In this document: in pieces, positions 8,939-15,165 of the stretch
Layout of the letters: every line of letters starts with the position of its first letter
Position numbering within the stretch: the stretch's first letter is position 1
Source of the DNA: CAZKTF01 sp964555565
Lineage (GTDB): Bacteria; Planctomycetota; JAJSAM01; JAKLKS01
Assembly (NCBI GenBank): GCA_964555565.1
Contig: CAZKTF010000028.1
Span: 1-21,799, forward strand
Direction of reading: 5' to 3'
DNA: 21,799 bases
The notes under the pieces: model-generated
What the model was told of the DNA's origin: nothing
The model's database searches: none
Seen by the model: only the letters and a program-made list of their open reading frames with translations
Position numbers and translations under genes: made by a program

Positions 8939-10141
8939 CTACTCGAACTTGGCGGGGTTCTTCTGGATGTACTCCAGGATCCCCTTGACGGCCTTGCGGC
9001 GCCGGTCCTCGGGGTCGTCGGGCCGGTAGCCGAAGTCCCGTCCCGTCAGGGCGGCCACGACCTGGTAGGCGAGGGTCCGCGTCTTGGCGTCCTGGGACTC
9101 GAGGAGGTTCACCGCGGCGGGCACGACGGAGGCCTTCCCCGCCTCCTTCAGCGCCGCCGCGGCGTCCGCGCGGAGGGGGTCCGCGACCCCGGCGTCCTCG
9201 ATCACCTTGAGGAGGCTCAGGGGGCTCCCGCCGCCGTTGCGGAAGGCCTGGATCTTCTCCCGGGCGTCGATGTCCTTGGCGGAGGGCTCCCCTCCCGGGG
9301 TCCCCGTCGGCGTCCCCGGCCTCGCGGACACGGGCAGGGACAGGTCGATCCCCGCCCCCTCGGCCCAGTAGGAGTCCACCGGGCCCTTGATGACGAGGCC
9401 GGTCACCCAGCACTCGTTCTCGATGACGTAGAAGCCCGGCCGGAGCCCCCTGAGGAGGCGCCACGCCCCCTCGGAGCCTGCGAGCCTGTTCCCGTCGATC
9501 TCCATCCAGTCGTCGGTGCCGTCCTTGCCGAGGCGCATCTTGAGCACCTGGCCCTGCTGGAGTTCCGGCCTCGGCTTGCGGTCCACGTAGCGGAAGATGA
9601 GGTCCCCGCCGCTCGACTTGTCCCCGGGGAGGAACCGGCAGATCATGTGGGTCTTCGCGCTCCCGGGGTGGTCCTTGTTCTGGAAGAACTGGTCGAAGAC
9701 CGAGTACATCGTGTAGTCGTCCCCCTCGCGCTTCTCGGTGAGGAACGCCCCGAGGTCGCGCGGGGCCCGGATGCGGAACGTGAACTCCAGCTCCGCCTTC
9801 CCCTTGAGGAGCCCCTTCCAGCCGATCCCCCCCGTGCCGTTGAGGTGGATGCCCGCCTCCGTCGTGTCGTGCTCGAACTTCCCGACGAGCCGGAAGGGCT
9901 TGAGGGGGGCGAAGTCCTGCCACTCGGCCGGGTCCTTGAAGTCGTAGCGCATCTCCAGCACGCCGTCGTCGTAGGAGAGGACCCTCCCGTGGAGGACCTT
10001 GTCGAGGGCCTGCTTCGCCGGCTTCGCGGGCGGCGCCGGCTGCGCCGGCTGCCCGGCCGGCGGCGGCTCCTCGGCCCGCGCGCGCGGGGATGCGAGGAGG
10101 AGGGGGGCGAGGAGCATCGCGGCGAGGGGCCTCGGGGCCAT
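8939..10141 (-). CDS. Secreted LamG/concanavalin-like + HEAT protein
   Basis: From ATG 10141 (GGGAGAG 7 bases upstream) this is a 400-residue protein. A GTG at 10171 would add 10 residues ahead of the signal peptide and is less likely. It has a signal peptide (about 1-23, to ARA-EEPP), a Pro/Ala linker (24-45), a beta-rich domain at about 48-255 and a short HEAT-like helical part (about 290-400). The beta domain includes LEMRYDFKDPAEWQDF and ELEFTFRIRAPRDLGAFL, and resembles the LamG/DUF1080-like glycan-binding jelly rolls common in planctomycetes. The tail ends GRDFGYRPDDPEDRRRKAV, a sequence style I know from planctomycete HEAT proteins. A role in binding extracellular glycan or protein is inferred; no catalytic residues can be named. 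Confidence 0.75.
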   Translation of the reverse strand: MAPRPLAAMLLAPLLLASPRARAEEPPPAGQPAQPAPPAKPAKQALDKVLHGRVLSYDDGVLEMRYDFKDPAEWQDFAPLKPFRLVGKFEHDTTEAGIHLNGTGGIGWKGLLKGKAELEFTFRIRAPRDLGAFLTEKREGDDYTMYSVFDQFFQNKDHPGSAKTHMICRFLPGDKSSGGDLIFRYVDRKPRPELQQGQVLKMRLGKDGTDDWMEIDGNRLAGSEGAWRLLRGLRPGFYVIENECWVTGLVIKGPVDSYWAEGAGIDLSLPVSARPGTPTGTPGGEPSAKDIDAREKIQAFRNGGGSPLSLLKVIEDAGVADPLRADAAAALKEAGKASVVPAAVNLLESQDAKTRTLAYQVVAALTGRDFGYRPDDPEDRRRKAVKGILEYIQKNPAKFE

Positions 10142-10178
10142 CCAGGAACTCTCCCGTCCGCCGGGAACCACGGGGCCC

Positions 10179-11663
10179 CTAGCGCGACAGCCCGAACCGA
10201 TCCACGAACCCCCGCACCACGCGGTGGAACTCGTCGTGGCGGTCCACGAAGGGGAAGCCCTTCGTGTCGTCCAGGGTCGCCACGATACCGCTCGGGAAGG
10301 CGTCGCGCACTCTCTGCGCGTCCGGGTGGCCCGAGAGGGGGGACGCCCCCGGGAACACGAACAGGGTCGGGGCCTCGATCCGCCGCCGGCGGTCGAGGCG
10401 CAGCGGGGGCACCACGGCGAACCCCTGGGGTTCCCGGGCCCGCGACCAGAACCAGTGGCCGAGAAGGTCCGCCCGGTCGAGGAGCCGCTGGGTGAGGAAG
10501 ACCCTCCCGAGCCAGCGGTCCTCCCGCTCGTCCCGGGCCCCGGGGGCGAGGCCGCGGAGGCTGTCCGCCGCCGCCCGCTCGTCGGGGTCGCGGGACTCCG
10601 TCGCGAGGCGCTCCAGCGCCGCGCCGTAGGAGGCGGCGTCGAGCCATCCGTTCACGAGGACGAGCCCGGCCGTGGACTCCGGGTAGGCGAGCGCGTAGAG
10701 TTCCGCGATCCAGCAGGCCGGGCCGTCGGCGACGACGAGGACCCGCTTCACGCCCCGGTCCTTCCGGAGCGCCTCCAGGGCCCGCGCGAGCCGGTCCGCC
10801 GGGTAGACGCCGATCTCCCCCCCGTAGCCCGAGAGCCCGGTGAGTTCCCGGAGGGTGGGCAGCCGGACGTAGGAGACGGCGAAGAGGTCCTCGAGCGCGT
10901 CCAGGTGGGGGCGCCAGAGGTCGTGGGTCCAGCCGAAGGGGGCGAGGACGAAGACCGCGGGGCGGCCGGGGGCCCCGGGGCCGCGCCGCGCGGCCACGGT
11001 CACGACGTCGAGGGGGACCCCCTCCAGGTCCTTGCGGTCCGGGCTCTCCTCCATCCGCCGGAACTCCGGGTCCTCCCGGTGGGCCTTCCACCAGTTCTGC
11101 CAGTCCTCGAGGTCGGGCCCGGGGTCGTTCCGGGCGAGGCCCCGGAGCGCGTCGAGGACCCACACCCGCACCCGCGGCTCGGTCTCGCGGCCGAGCGCCC
11201 TGAGCAGCGCCTCCACCCCCTCGCGCGTGGGGACCCGCCCGATCCCCCGAGCCGCGTCGCGGCGCACCGGCCAGGCGCGGTCCTCGAGCGCCCCGGCGAG
11301 CGCCTCCCCGTCCCCGCGCACCGGGGCCAGCGAGAGCGCGTAGGCGATCCCCCCGCGCACCGCCGACTCCTCGTGGCGGAGGAGGTCGAGCCGGAGCTGC
11401 GCGCGCAGCGGCCCGTCGGTCACGCGCGCGGCCACCTCGGCGGCGGCGCCGCGCACGAGCCAGTGGGGGACGCGGAACCCGTCGTAGAGCCGGGGTAGCG
11501 AGTCCGCCGAGGTCGGGTCGAGGAGGCGGAACGCGGCGGCCTTCCGCTCCGGCTCCGGCCGGCGGAACTGCTTCTCGAACTCCTTCGCGATCCCGTCCGC
11601 CCCGTCCTGGGCGGCGGCGGGGGAGGCGAGGAGGAGGGCGAGGAGGAGGGCCCGGACGCGCAC
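10179..11663 (-). CDS. HEAT-repeat + degenerate alpha/beta-hydrolase fusion, secreted
   Basis: The 494-residue protein has a signal peptide (1 to about 19, ASPAAAQ), HEAT repeats (about 38-195, such as WPVRRDAARGIGRVPTREGV) and a C-terminal alpha/beta-hydrolase-like domain (about 218-494). The strand-turn-helix that normally holds the nucleophile reads VLVVADGPACWIAEL (308-322), so Gly314 stands where Ser is expected. The usual acid position reads FPGASPLSG, with no Asp, and the usual Gly-His before the last helix reads KGFPFVDR (468-475). All three triad positions look lost, so it is probably a binding domain rather than an enzyme. The GTG start at 11663 has TAGGAT 6 bases upstream and no Shine-Dalgarno sequence. 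First gene of the six-gene minus-strand cluster. Confidence 0.78.
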   Translation of the reverse strand: MRVRALLLALLLASPAAAQDGADGIAKEFEKQFRRPEPERKAAAFRLLDPTSADSLPRLYDGFRVPHWLVRGAAAEVAARVTDGPLRAQLRLDLLRHEESAVRGGIAYALSLAPVRGDGEALAGALEDRAWPVRRDAARGIGRVPTREGVEALLRALGRETEPRVRVWVLDALRGLARNDPGPDLEDWQNWWKAHREDPEFRRMEESPDRKDLEGVPLDVVTVAARRGPGAPGRPAVFVLAPFGWTHDLWRPHLDALEDLFAVSYVRLPTLRELTGLSGYGGEIGVYPADRLARALEALRKDRGVKRVLVVADGPACWIAELYALAYPESTAGLVLVNGWLDAASYGAALERLATESRDPDERAAADSLRGLAPGARDEREDRWLGRVFLTQRLLDRADLLGHWFWSRAREPQGFAVVPPLRLDRRRRIEAPTLFVFPGASPLSGHPDAQRVRDAFPSGIVATLDDTKGFPFVDRHDEFHRVVRGFVDRFGLSR

Positions 11664-11669
11664 GGGCCG

Positions 11670-11675
11670 ATCCTA
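11670..11675 (-). promoter_or_regulatory. Candidate -10 box TAGGAT, leaderless start of the six-gene cluster
   Basis: TAGGAT on the minus strand is followed by six bases and the GTG at 11663. With no ribosome-binding site present, transcription would begin at the GTG. This would be the main promoter of the minus-strand cluster running to 4302. Confidence 0.5.
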
Positions 11676-11742
11676 CCCGCGTTCCGTGCCGGCGGGGGCC
11701 CCCCGCTGTTCCGTGTGGGCGCCCCGGGTGAGGCGCGGAAAA

Positions 11743-11920
11743 GGCTTTCACCACGGAGGACACGGAGGGCACCGAGGACACGGAGAACACCCCGGACGAC
11801 GACGAGGAGAAGGGGGAACGCCCGTGGCGGGGATCCCGCGCTCGAGAGCCGTTGCCTCCCCCCTTTCCCCTGCCGTTCTCCGTGCCCTCCGTGTTCTCCG
11901 TGCCCTCCGTGGTAGAAGCC
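11743..11920. mobile_element. 178-bp inverted-repeat element with 9-base CACGGAGnn units (MITE-like)
   Basis: The left arm (11743-11791) and right arm (11872-11920) are inverted repeats matching at 40 of 49 positions by hand alignment. Both arms are made of a 9-base tandem unit CACGGAGRR (for example CACGGAGGA, CACGGAGGG). The inverted match extends outward (GGAA..GGCTT / AAGCCTTCC) and partly inward (AAGGGGG at 11814 region, CCCCCTTT near 11858-11866), so the whole element could fold into one long hairpin. It holds no ORF of its own. No target-site duplication is evident. Size and structure suggest a non-autonomous mobile element or a dispersed palindromic repeat sitting between two divergent genes. 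Confidence 0.6.
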
Positions 11921-11981
11921 TTCCGCCCACAGGACAATCGCCTCCGCGGAGGACCGGCTCCCCCGGCGCCTCCGGAAAACC

Positions 11982-12005
11982 CGCGCCCCCCCGCGCCGGG
12001 GCGCG
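11982..12005. repeat. Hairpin just upstream of upp
   Basis: CGCGCCCC (11982-11989) pairs perfectly with GGGGCGCG (11998-12005) around an 8-base loop, ending 13 bases before the upp GTG. It may be regulatory, but at this G+C content such stems arise easily by chance. Confidence 0.3.
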
Positions 12006-12006
12006 T

Positions 12007-12012
12007 TCCAAT
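12007..12012 (+). promoter_or_regulatory. Weak candidate -10 box TCCAAT for upp
   Basis: TCCAAT matches the TATAAT consensus at four of six positions and lies 6 bases before GTG 12019. No Shine-Dalgarno sequence is present. It is included because the spacing repeats that of the stronger boxes at 3564, 11670 and 16204. Confidence 0.3.
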
Positions 12013-12018
12013 TCCCCC

Positions 12019-12648
12019 GTGGGCCTCCACGTCGTCGATCACCCGCTGCTGGCCGAGGCGCTGGCGGTCCTGCGCGACCGGGACACGGGGGCGGCCGCCT
12101 TCCGCGCCGCCGCGCACGCCGCCGCGGCCCTCCTGTTCCACGAGGCGGCCCGCGACCTCCCCTCCGACGCGGGGACGGTCCAGACCCCGCTCGGGCGCGC
12201 GGCGGTGCGCCGCGTCCGCGCCCGCGAGGTCACGCTCGTCCCGGTGCTCCGCGCGGGGCTGGGGATGCTCGCGGGCGTCCTCCCCCTCGTCCCCGGGGCG
12301 CGGGTCGTCCACCTCGGGATCCGCCGGGACGAGAAGACGCTGGAGCCGCAGGAGTACTACCGGAACCTCCCGGCCTCCGTGGCGGGCTCGCTCGCCTTCG
12401 TCCTCGACCCGATGCTCGCCACGGGCGGGACCACCGTGCGCGCCCTCGAGGTGCTGCGCGACGCCGGCGCGCGGGAGGCGCGCGTCCTCGCCGTCATCGC
12501 CGCCCCCGAGGGGGTCCGGACCGTGCGCTCCGCCTTCAGCGAGGCCGAGATCTTCGTGGCCGCAGTGGACGAGCGCCTCGACGAGCGCGGCTACATCGTC
12601 CCCGGCCTCGGCGACGCCGGCGACCGCCTCTTCGCGACGGAGGCGTGA
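12019..12648 (+). CDS. upp: Uracil phosphoribosyltransferase
   Basis: Starting at GTG 12019 gives 209 residues, the normal family length. The enzyme joins uracil and PRPP to make UMP in cytoplasmic pyrimidine salvage. Diagnostic motifs are PVLRAGLGM (75-83), RDEKTLEPQEYYRNLP (103-118), the PRPP-binding loop FVLDPMLATGGTTV (127-140) and the C-terminal uracil-binding YIVPGLGDAGDRLFAT (192-207). The open frame extends well upstream, but that part is encoded by the repeat-rich gap. There is no Shine-Dalgarno sequence, so a leaderless start is possible. No pyrR or uraA gene lies nearby. Identity is secure. Confidence 0.96.
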   Translation: MGLHVVDHPLLAEALAVLRDRDTGAAAFRAAAHAAAALLFHEAARDLPSDAGTVQTPLGRAAVRRVRAREVTLVPVLRAGLGMLAGVLPLVPGARVVHLGIRRDEKTLEPQEYYRNLPASVAGSLAFVLDPMLATGGTTVRALEVLRDAGAREARVLAVIAAPEGVRTVRSAFSEAEIFVAAVDERLDERGYIVPGLGDAGDRLFATEA

Positions 12649-12691
12649 CGAGGGCAGGGCTGCGGGGCCTGGATCTCGCTCAAGATTCCGC

Positions 12692-12722
12692 TTGACTCCG
12701 CCGAGGGGGGGGGCGCTACCCT
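12692..12722 (+). promoter_or_regulatory. Candidate promoter of the small-protein operon
   Basis: TTGACT at 12692-12697 is a near-consensus -35. After 17-19 mostly G bases come GCTACC / TACCCT (12715-12722), a weak -10. The following leader of about 110 bases to ATG 12833 holds no gene. Confidence 0.35.
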
Positions 12723-12832
12723 CCAAGCGGGTTGAGTATCGTGGTCACCTCCAATCGCCGCGCAAGGGAGCGCGGGGTGGGTCGAGGCCGGTTGGGTCGG
12801 GGCGCGGCAGCGCTCATGGGGAGGAGGAGCAG

Positions 12833-13168
12833 ATGGCCGGTGAGACGATCGTGTTCTTCTCGAAGTACACCTCGCTGGCGGGGGGCTTCACCTACGAGAG
12901 CGACTTCTACGACGTCACGGGCTGGAAGCAGATCAACGCCGAGGTCCTCCTCGCCGGATCCTCGGGGACCGGGACGGCGACGGCGCAACTGTTCGACAGC
13001 AGCGACGCACAGGTATGGACGGCCATCGGCACCGCGAGCAACCTGAGCAGCACCGTGGCGCCGATCTCCAAGTCGTATCCGGCGAGGTTCATCAAGCTCG
13101 TGATCGTGGTCCCTTCCTCGATGACGATCGCAACGCTCTGGGCGAAGGCGGTGGCGAGGGACGCCTAG
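12833..13168 (+). CDS. Small beta-rich protein A of a tandem family, function unknown
   Basis: This 111-residue protein starts at ATG 12833 with GGAGGAG about 6 bases upstream. There is no signal peptide and no cysteine. Alternating hydrophobic patterns and Ser/Thr/Gly-rich turns suggest an all-beta sandwich. Features shared with the next gene are FYDVTGWKQI (about 23-32; FDVRPWKTL in B) and a C-terminal strand pair FIKLVIVV..LWAKAVARDA. I do not recognise the family. It is the first gene of a five-gene plus-strand unit running to 15917, and base composition is still GC-rich. A structural, lectin-like or coat-type role is conceivable, but nothing in the sequence proves it. Confidence 0.7.
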   Translation: MAGETIVFFSKYTSLAGGFTYESDFYDVTGWKQINAEVLLAGSSGTGTATAQLFDSSDAQVWTAIGTASNLSSTVAPISKSYPARFIKLVIVVPSSMTIATLWAKAVARDA

Positions 13169-13192
13169 CGCGGCAGGGGCGTCGCCCGGCGC

Positions 13193-13198
13193 TAGAAT
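13193..13198 (+). promoter_or_regulatory. Candidate -10 box TAGAAT before protein B
   Basis: TAGAAT lies 24 bases upstream of ATG 13223, followed by the ribosome-binding site AGGAGG. No -35 hexamer is evident at standard spacing. It could provide internal transcription of genes B to E. Confidence 0.4.
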
Positions 13199-13222
13199 GC
13201 GGGGGCGTCCCCAGGAGGCGCC

Positions 13223-13585
13223 ATGGAAGGCCGCGCGTTCGAGCCCTTTCCCCGGCAGGTGCTGGTAGGCAAGGCTACCGGGGTGGCGACCTACTACTCC
13301 GAGGTCTTCGACGTACGGCCGTGGAAGACCCTGGCGTGGTGGTTCGAGGTCTACGCCAGCCTGCCGGCCGTGGTGACCGGCCCGGTCAGGGCCTACCTGC
13401 AGACGACGAACCAGCTCGGGTCCCACGGCTGGAGGGAGCTCATTCCGGGGGGCGAGGCGCCGACGATCGGGACTCCTGCAGAGGGAGTCGTCAGCGAGAT
13501 CGGAGCCCTCCTGCGGGTACAAGCGGATGTCGCTCAGGGGGAGACGGCGTGTCTCGCATTCAGAGTCGTTGGAAGAACGACATGA
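13223..13585 (+). CDS. Small beta-rich protein B of a tandem family, function unknown
   Basis: This 120-residue protein starts at ATG 13223 with AGGAGG 4 bases upstream. It is a diverged relative of protein A: both place an F-x-DV..WK segment after about 25-30 residues and end in paired strands (LLRVQADV..LAFRVVGRTT). It contains Trp-rich LAWWFEVYASLP (about 38-49) and no signal peptide. Its TGA overlaps the next ATG in an ATGA (13582-13585), with GGAAGA as the coupled ribosome-binding site inside its own 3' end. Family and function are unknown. The ribosome-binding site, the coupling and the paralogy together make it a real gene. Confidence 0.72.
   Translation: MEGRAFEPFPRQVLVGKATGVATYYSEVFDVRPWKTLAWWFEVYASLPAVVTGPVRAYLQTTNQLGSHGWRELIPGGEAPTIGTPAEGVVSEIGALLRVQADVAQGETACLAFRVVGRTT
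13566..13584 (+). promoter_or_regulatory. Coupled ribosome-binding/start context, duplicated at 13974-13992
   Basis: The 19 bases leading into ATG 13582 match 16 of 19 with those leading into ATG 13990 (core GTTGG-R-AGAACG-W-CATG). The first sits in the end of gene B and serves copy C; the second serves the 391-residue protein. The likeness suggests that these gene junctions arose by duplication. Confidence 0.5.
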
Positions 13586-13963
13586 CTCCCGCCCCGGCAC
13601 CTTCCTCGGCGCTCAGCCATTCCGGTCCCCGTGTCGGGACCTGGAGTAGCCTCATCCTGTGGTGCCCGCCCGGAGGCATGACTTGCGAGGCAAATCGATG
13701 AGCCCTTGCGGGTGTGGGCATTCCCAGACGCACGGAAACGCAAGAGGCGGTACGGGTCCGTGCGGTTGCACGAGGAGGTCCCATCCCGGCGCGACACTAG
13801 GCGCTGGAATCGCACCCGGATGGGGGAAAGCGCCATCGCTGCTCCCCTCGAGCGGTTCTCTGGGGCCGTCTCCGGCCTCGGGAACCTCGTCCGCGTCCGA
13901 ATCGACATCATCGCCTCGGAAATCTCGTCGGTGGCGTGCAGGATTGTGACAAGACCCCTGTAA
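13582..13963 (+). pseudogene. Third, frameshifted copy (C) of the tandem small-protein family
   Basis: The ATG at 13582 overlaps gene B's stop, but its frame ends at TGA 13699. A second frame, open from 13682 to TAA 13961, encodes a clear homologue of B's second half. SGAVSGLGNLVRVRIDII aligns without gaps to B's EGVVSEIGALLRVQADVA, then SVACRIVTRPL to CLAFRVVGRTT. Further upstream SVR-(13 residues)-W in C matches PVR-(13)-W in B exactly. The N-terminal match in the first frame (RVGTWSSLIL against GVATYYSEVF) is weaker. The simplest reading is a once-intact third copy broken by a frameshift near 13675-13700. A sequencing error, or a real gene starting at TTG 13706, cannot be excluded. Confidence 0.6.
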
Positions 13964-13989
13964 CCGCCAGGTTCCGTTGGGAGAACGTC

Positions 13990-15165
13990 ATGGGCAGAAT
14001 TGCAGATGATGGCGGGAACAAGGAGACTCATGAGTTGTCACTCCTAGGTCCAGTCGGCGGTGGCTCCGAGATGAAGCCGGTCACCTGCTCATGCTCTAAG
14101 GCACCAGGGGGCTCCACACTTCTCAGTCCACCGATGAAACCCGTGAACGCAGGCACACTTGATCCTGCCAACGCGCCCCAGCAGCAGGCAGCCGAAGGCG
14201 ACCGTGAGGAGACCCTTGCGGACATACTAAGCACTGTATCCCACAGGGAGGACTCATATATTACAGAGCGCAGCCAGGACATCAAGAAACTCCTCGAGTC
14301 GGTTGTTAACTCTCTCGGGACAACCGGCACCCCGTCAGCCACTAGCTCCGGTGATATCAAGACTGCTACTAAGCACTGGCACAATCACGCACTTGGCCAT
14401 GTATTTCGAAAGGGGGGTGCCCCCGTGAAGTGCTGGCCCGAGGCCGGACCCATGGGGGATGGGCCAAATATTGGGTGGGAGACCTATTTGAAGTACATCG
14501 CGCCAAAATCACGGAAGGGCGCAAGTTACTCAAGTGATGTTTATGTGCGTTTAAGGGTGCTGGCAGTTATTGTATGGTACCTGCCGAAGAATAAGCAGCG
14601 CCGAATCGAATTGACGTATGCGATGGAGTACTGGAAGGTGGACTCCTCAGGAGAATCCAAGGACGACCCACATAGTGCGAATAGGAATTTCAGTCTGGCG
14701 TGTCAGTGTGCCGCCTTGGACGTTGGCTTCCTCGATCTCGTTCGACTTCCGGGCAATACGACTGAAACGCCGAAAGAGGCCGAGGTAGTCCAGATTGTCT
14801 TCGAGGGCGGTAAGAACTCGGCGCAAAAGAGAACGAGGTCCGTTGGACAAGTTGATGTACTGAATCCTAAGGGACAGTACAGGTGCAAGTACTACATAGA
14901 TCACTGTGGGATGATCTGGGATCCTAGCATCGTTCCCGCTACCCCTTCCATGGACGCGGATGAATACACGATTCTGACAGCGCACTCTAGGGGGACTTCG
15001 ACGCCTCCGTCAGGCGGGGTGGCGCGATCTGAGGTGTCCTCAAACGCGATAGCACCACCGTCAGCTCTAGTCAGCAGCAACCTGGTGCTCCCAGCGACCG
15101 AGATGACTCTGCCACTAAGGATGGTGACCTCCGAGGAGTTGCTCTTTAGGGACTTTTATCGATGA
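13990..15165 (+). CDS. Unrecognised 391-residue protein (D) in the small-protein operon
   Basis: ATG 13990 is chosen because GGGAGAACGTC precedes it; an in-frame extension to 13936 has no ribosome-binding site. There is no signal peptide. Residues 1-75 are Gly/Pro/Ser-rich and probably disordered, with CSCS at 33-36. Residues 75-110 look helical. The middle (120-310) looks folded and carries a His-rich stretch KHWHNHALGHVF (128-139), VYVRLRVLAVIVWYLPK (184-200) and CKYYIDHCGMIWDP (299-312). The C-terminus (330-391) is again Ser/Pro-rich. I recognise no family. The gene overlaps the next in ATGA, so the two are coupled. Lower G+C than the window suggests recent arrival. Confidence 0.68.
   Translation: MGRIADDGGNKETHELSLLGPVGGGSEMKPVTCSCSKAPGGSTLLSPPMKPVNAGTLDPANAPQQQAAEGDREETLADILSTVSHREDSYITERSQDIKKLLESVVNSLGTTGTPSATSSGDIKTATKHWHNHALGHVFRKGGAPVKCWPEAGPMGDGPNIGWETYLKYIAPKSRKGASYSSDVYVRLRVLAVIVWYLPKNKQRRIELTYAMEYWKVDSSGESKDDPHSANRNFSLACQCAALDVGFLDLVRLPGNTTETPKEAEVVQIVFEGGKNSAQKRTRSVGQVDVLNPKGQYRCKYYIDHCGMIWDPSIVPATPSMDADEYTILTAHSRGTSTPPSGGVARSEVSSNAIAPPSALVSSNLVLPATEMTLPLRMVTSEELLFRDFYR

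Larger units (their letters stand above)
11664..12018. other. Intergenic region between divergent genes
   Basis: This 355-base gap holds, in order, the -10 box of the minus-strand cluster, the 178-bp inverted-repeat element, a perfect 12-base palindrome CCTCCGCGGAGG (11941-11952), a hairpin at 11982-12005 and the upp start region. Frames that run open here are low-complexity products of the CACGGAG repeat. I see no gene. Confidence 0.7.

Noticed and set aside
11743..11920. CRISPR-like short repeats
   Set aside because: The repeat unit is 9 bases, contiguous and without spacers, and the two blocks are inverted relative to each other. There are no cas genes.
12715..12722. Firm promoter call for the small-protein operon
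   Set aside because: The -35 TTGACT is good, but the -10 is poor (two or three matches), so it is kept only as a low-confidence candidate.
9643..12726. Very long minus-strand open frame (1027 codons)
   Set aside because: It is antisense or out of frame to well-supported genes, rich in Arg/Pro/Gly, and explained by high G+C suppressing stop codons.
13698..13949. Cys/Gly-rich peptide beginning MSPCGCGHS, considered as a ribosomal peptide precursor
   Set aside because: No ribosome-binding site, no modification genes, and the overlapping frame shows real homology to gene B, making this a shadow frame.
13534..14031. Minus-strand 165-codon frame over the broken third copy
   Set aside because: No ribosome-binding site or domain-like pattern, and it runs opposite to a coupled operon whose plus-strand copy has clear homology to gene B.
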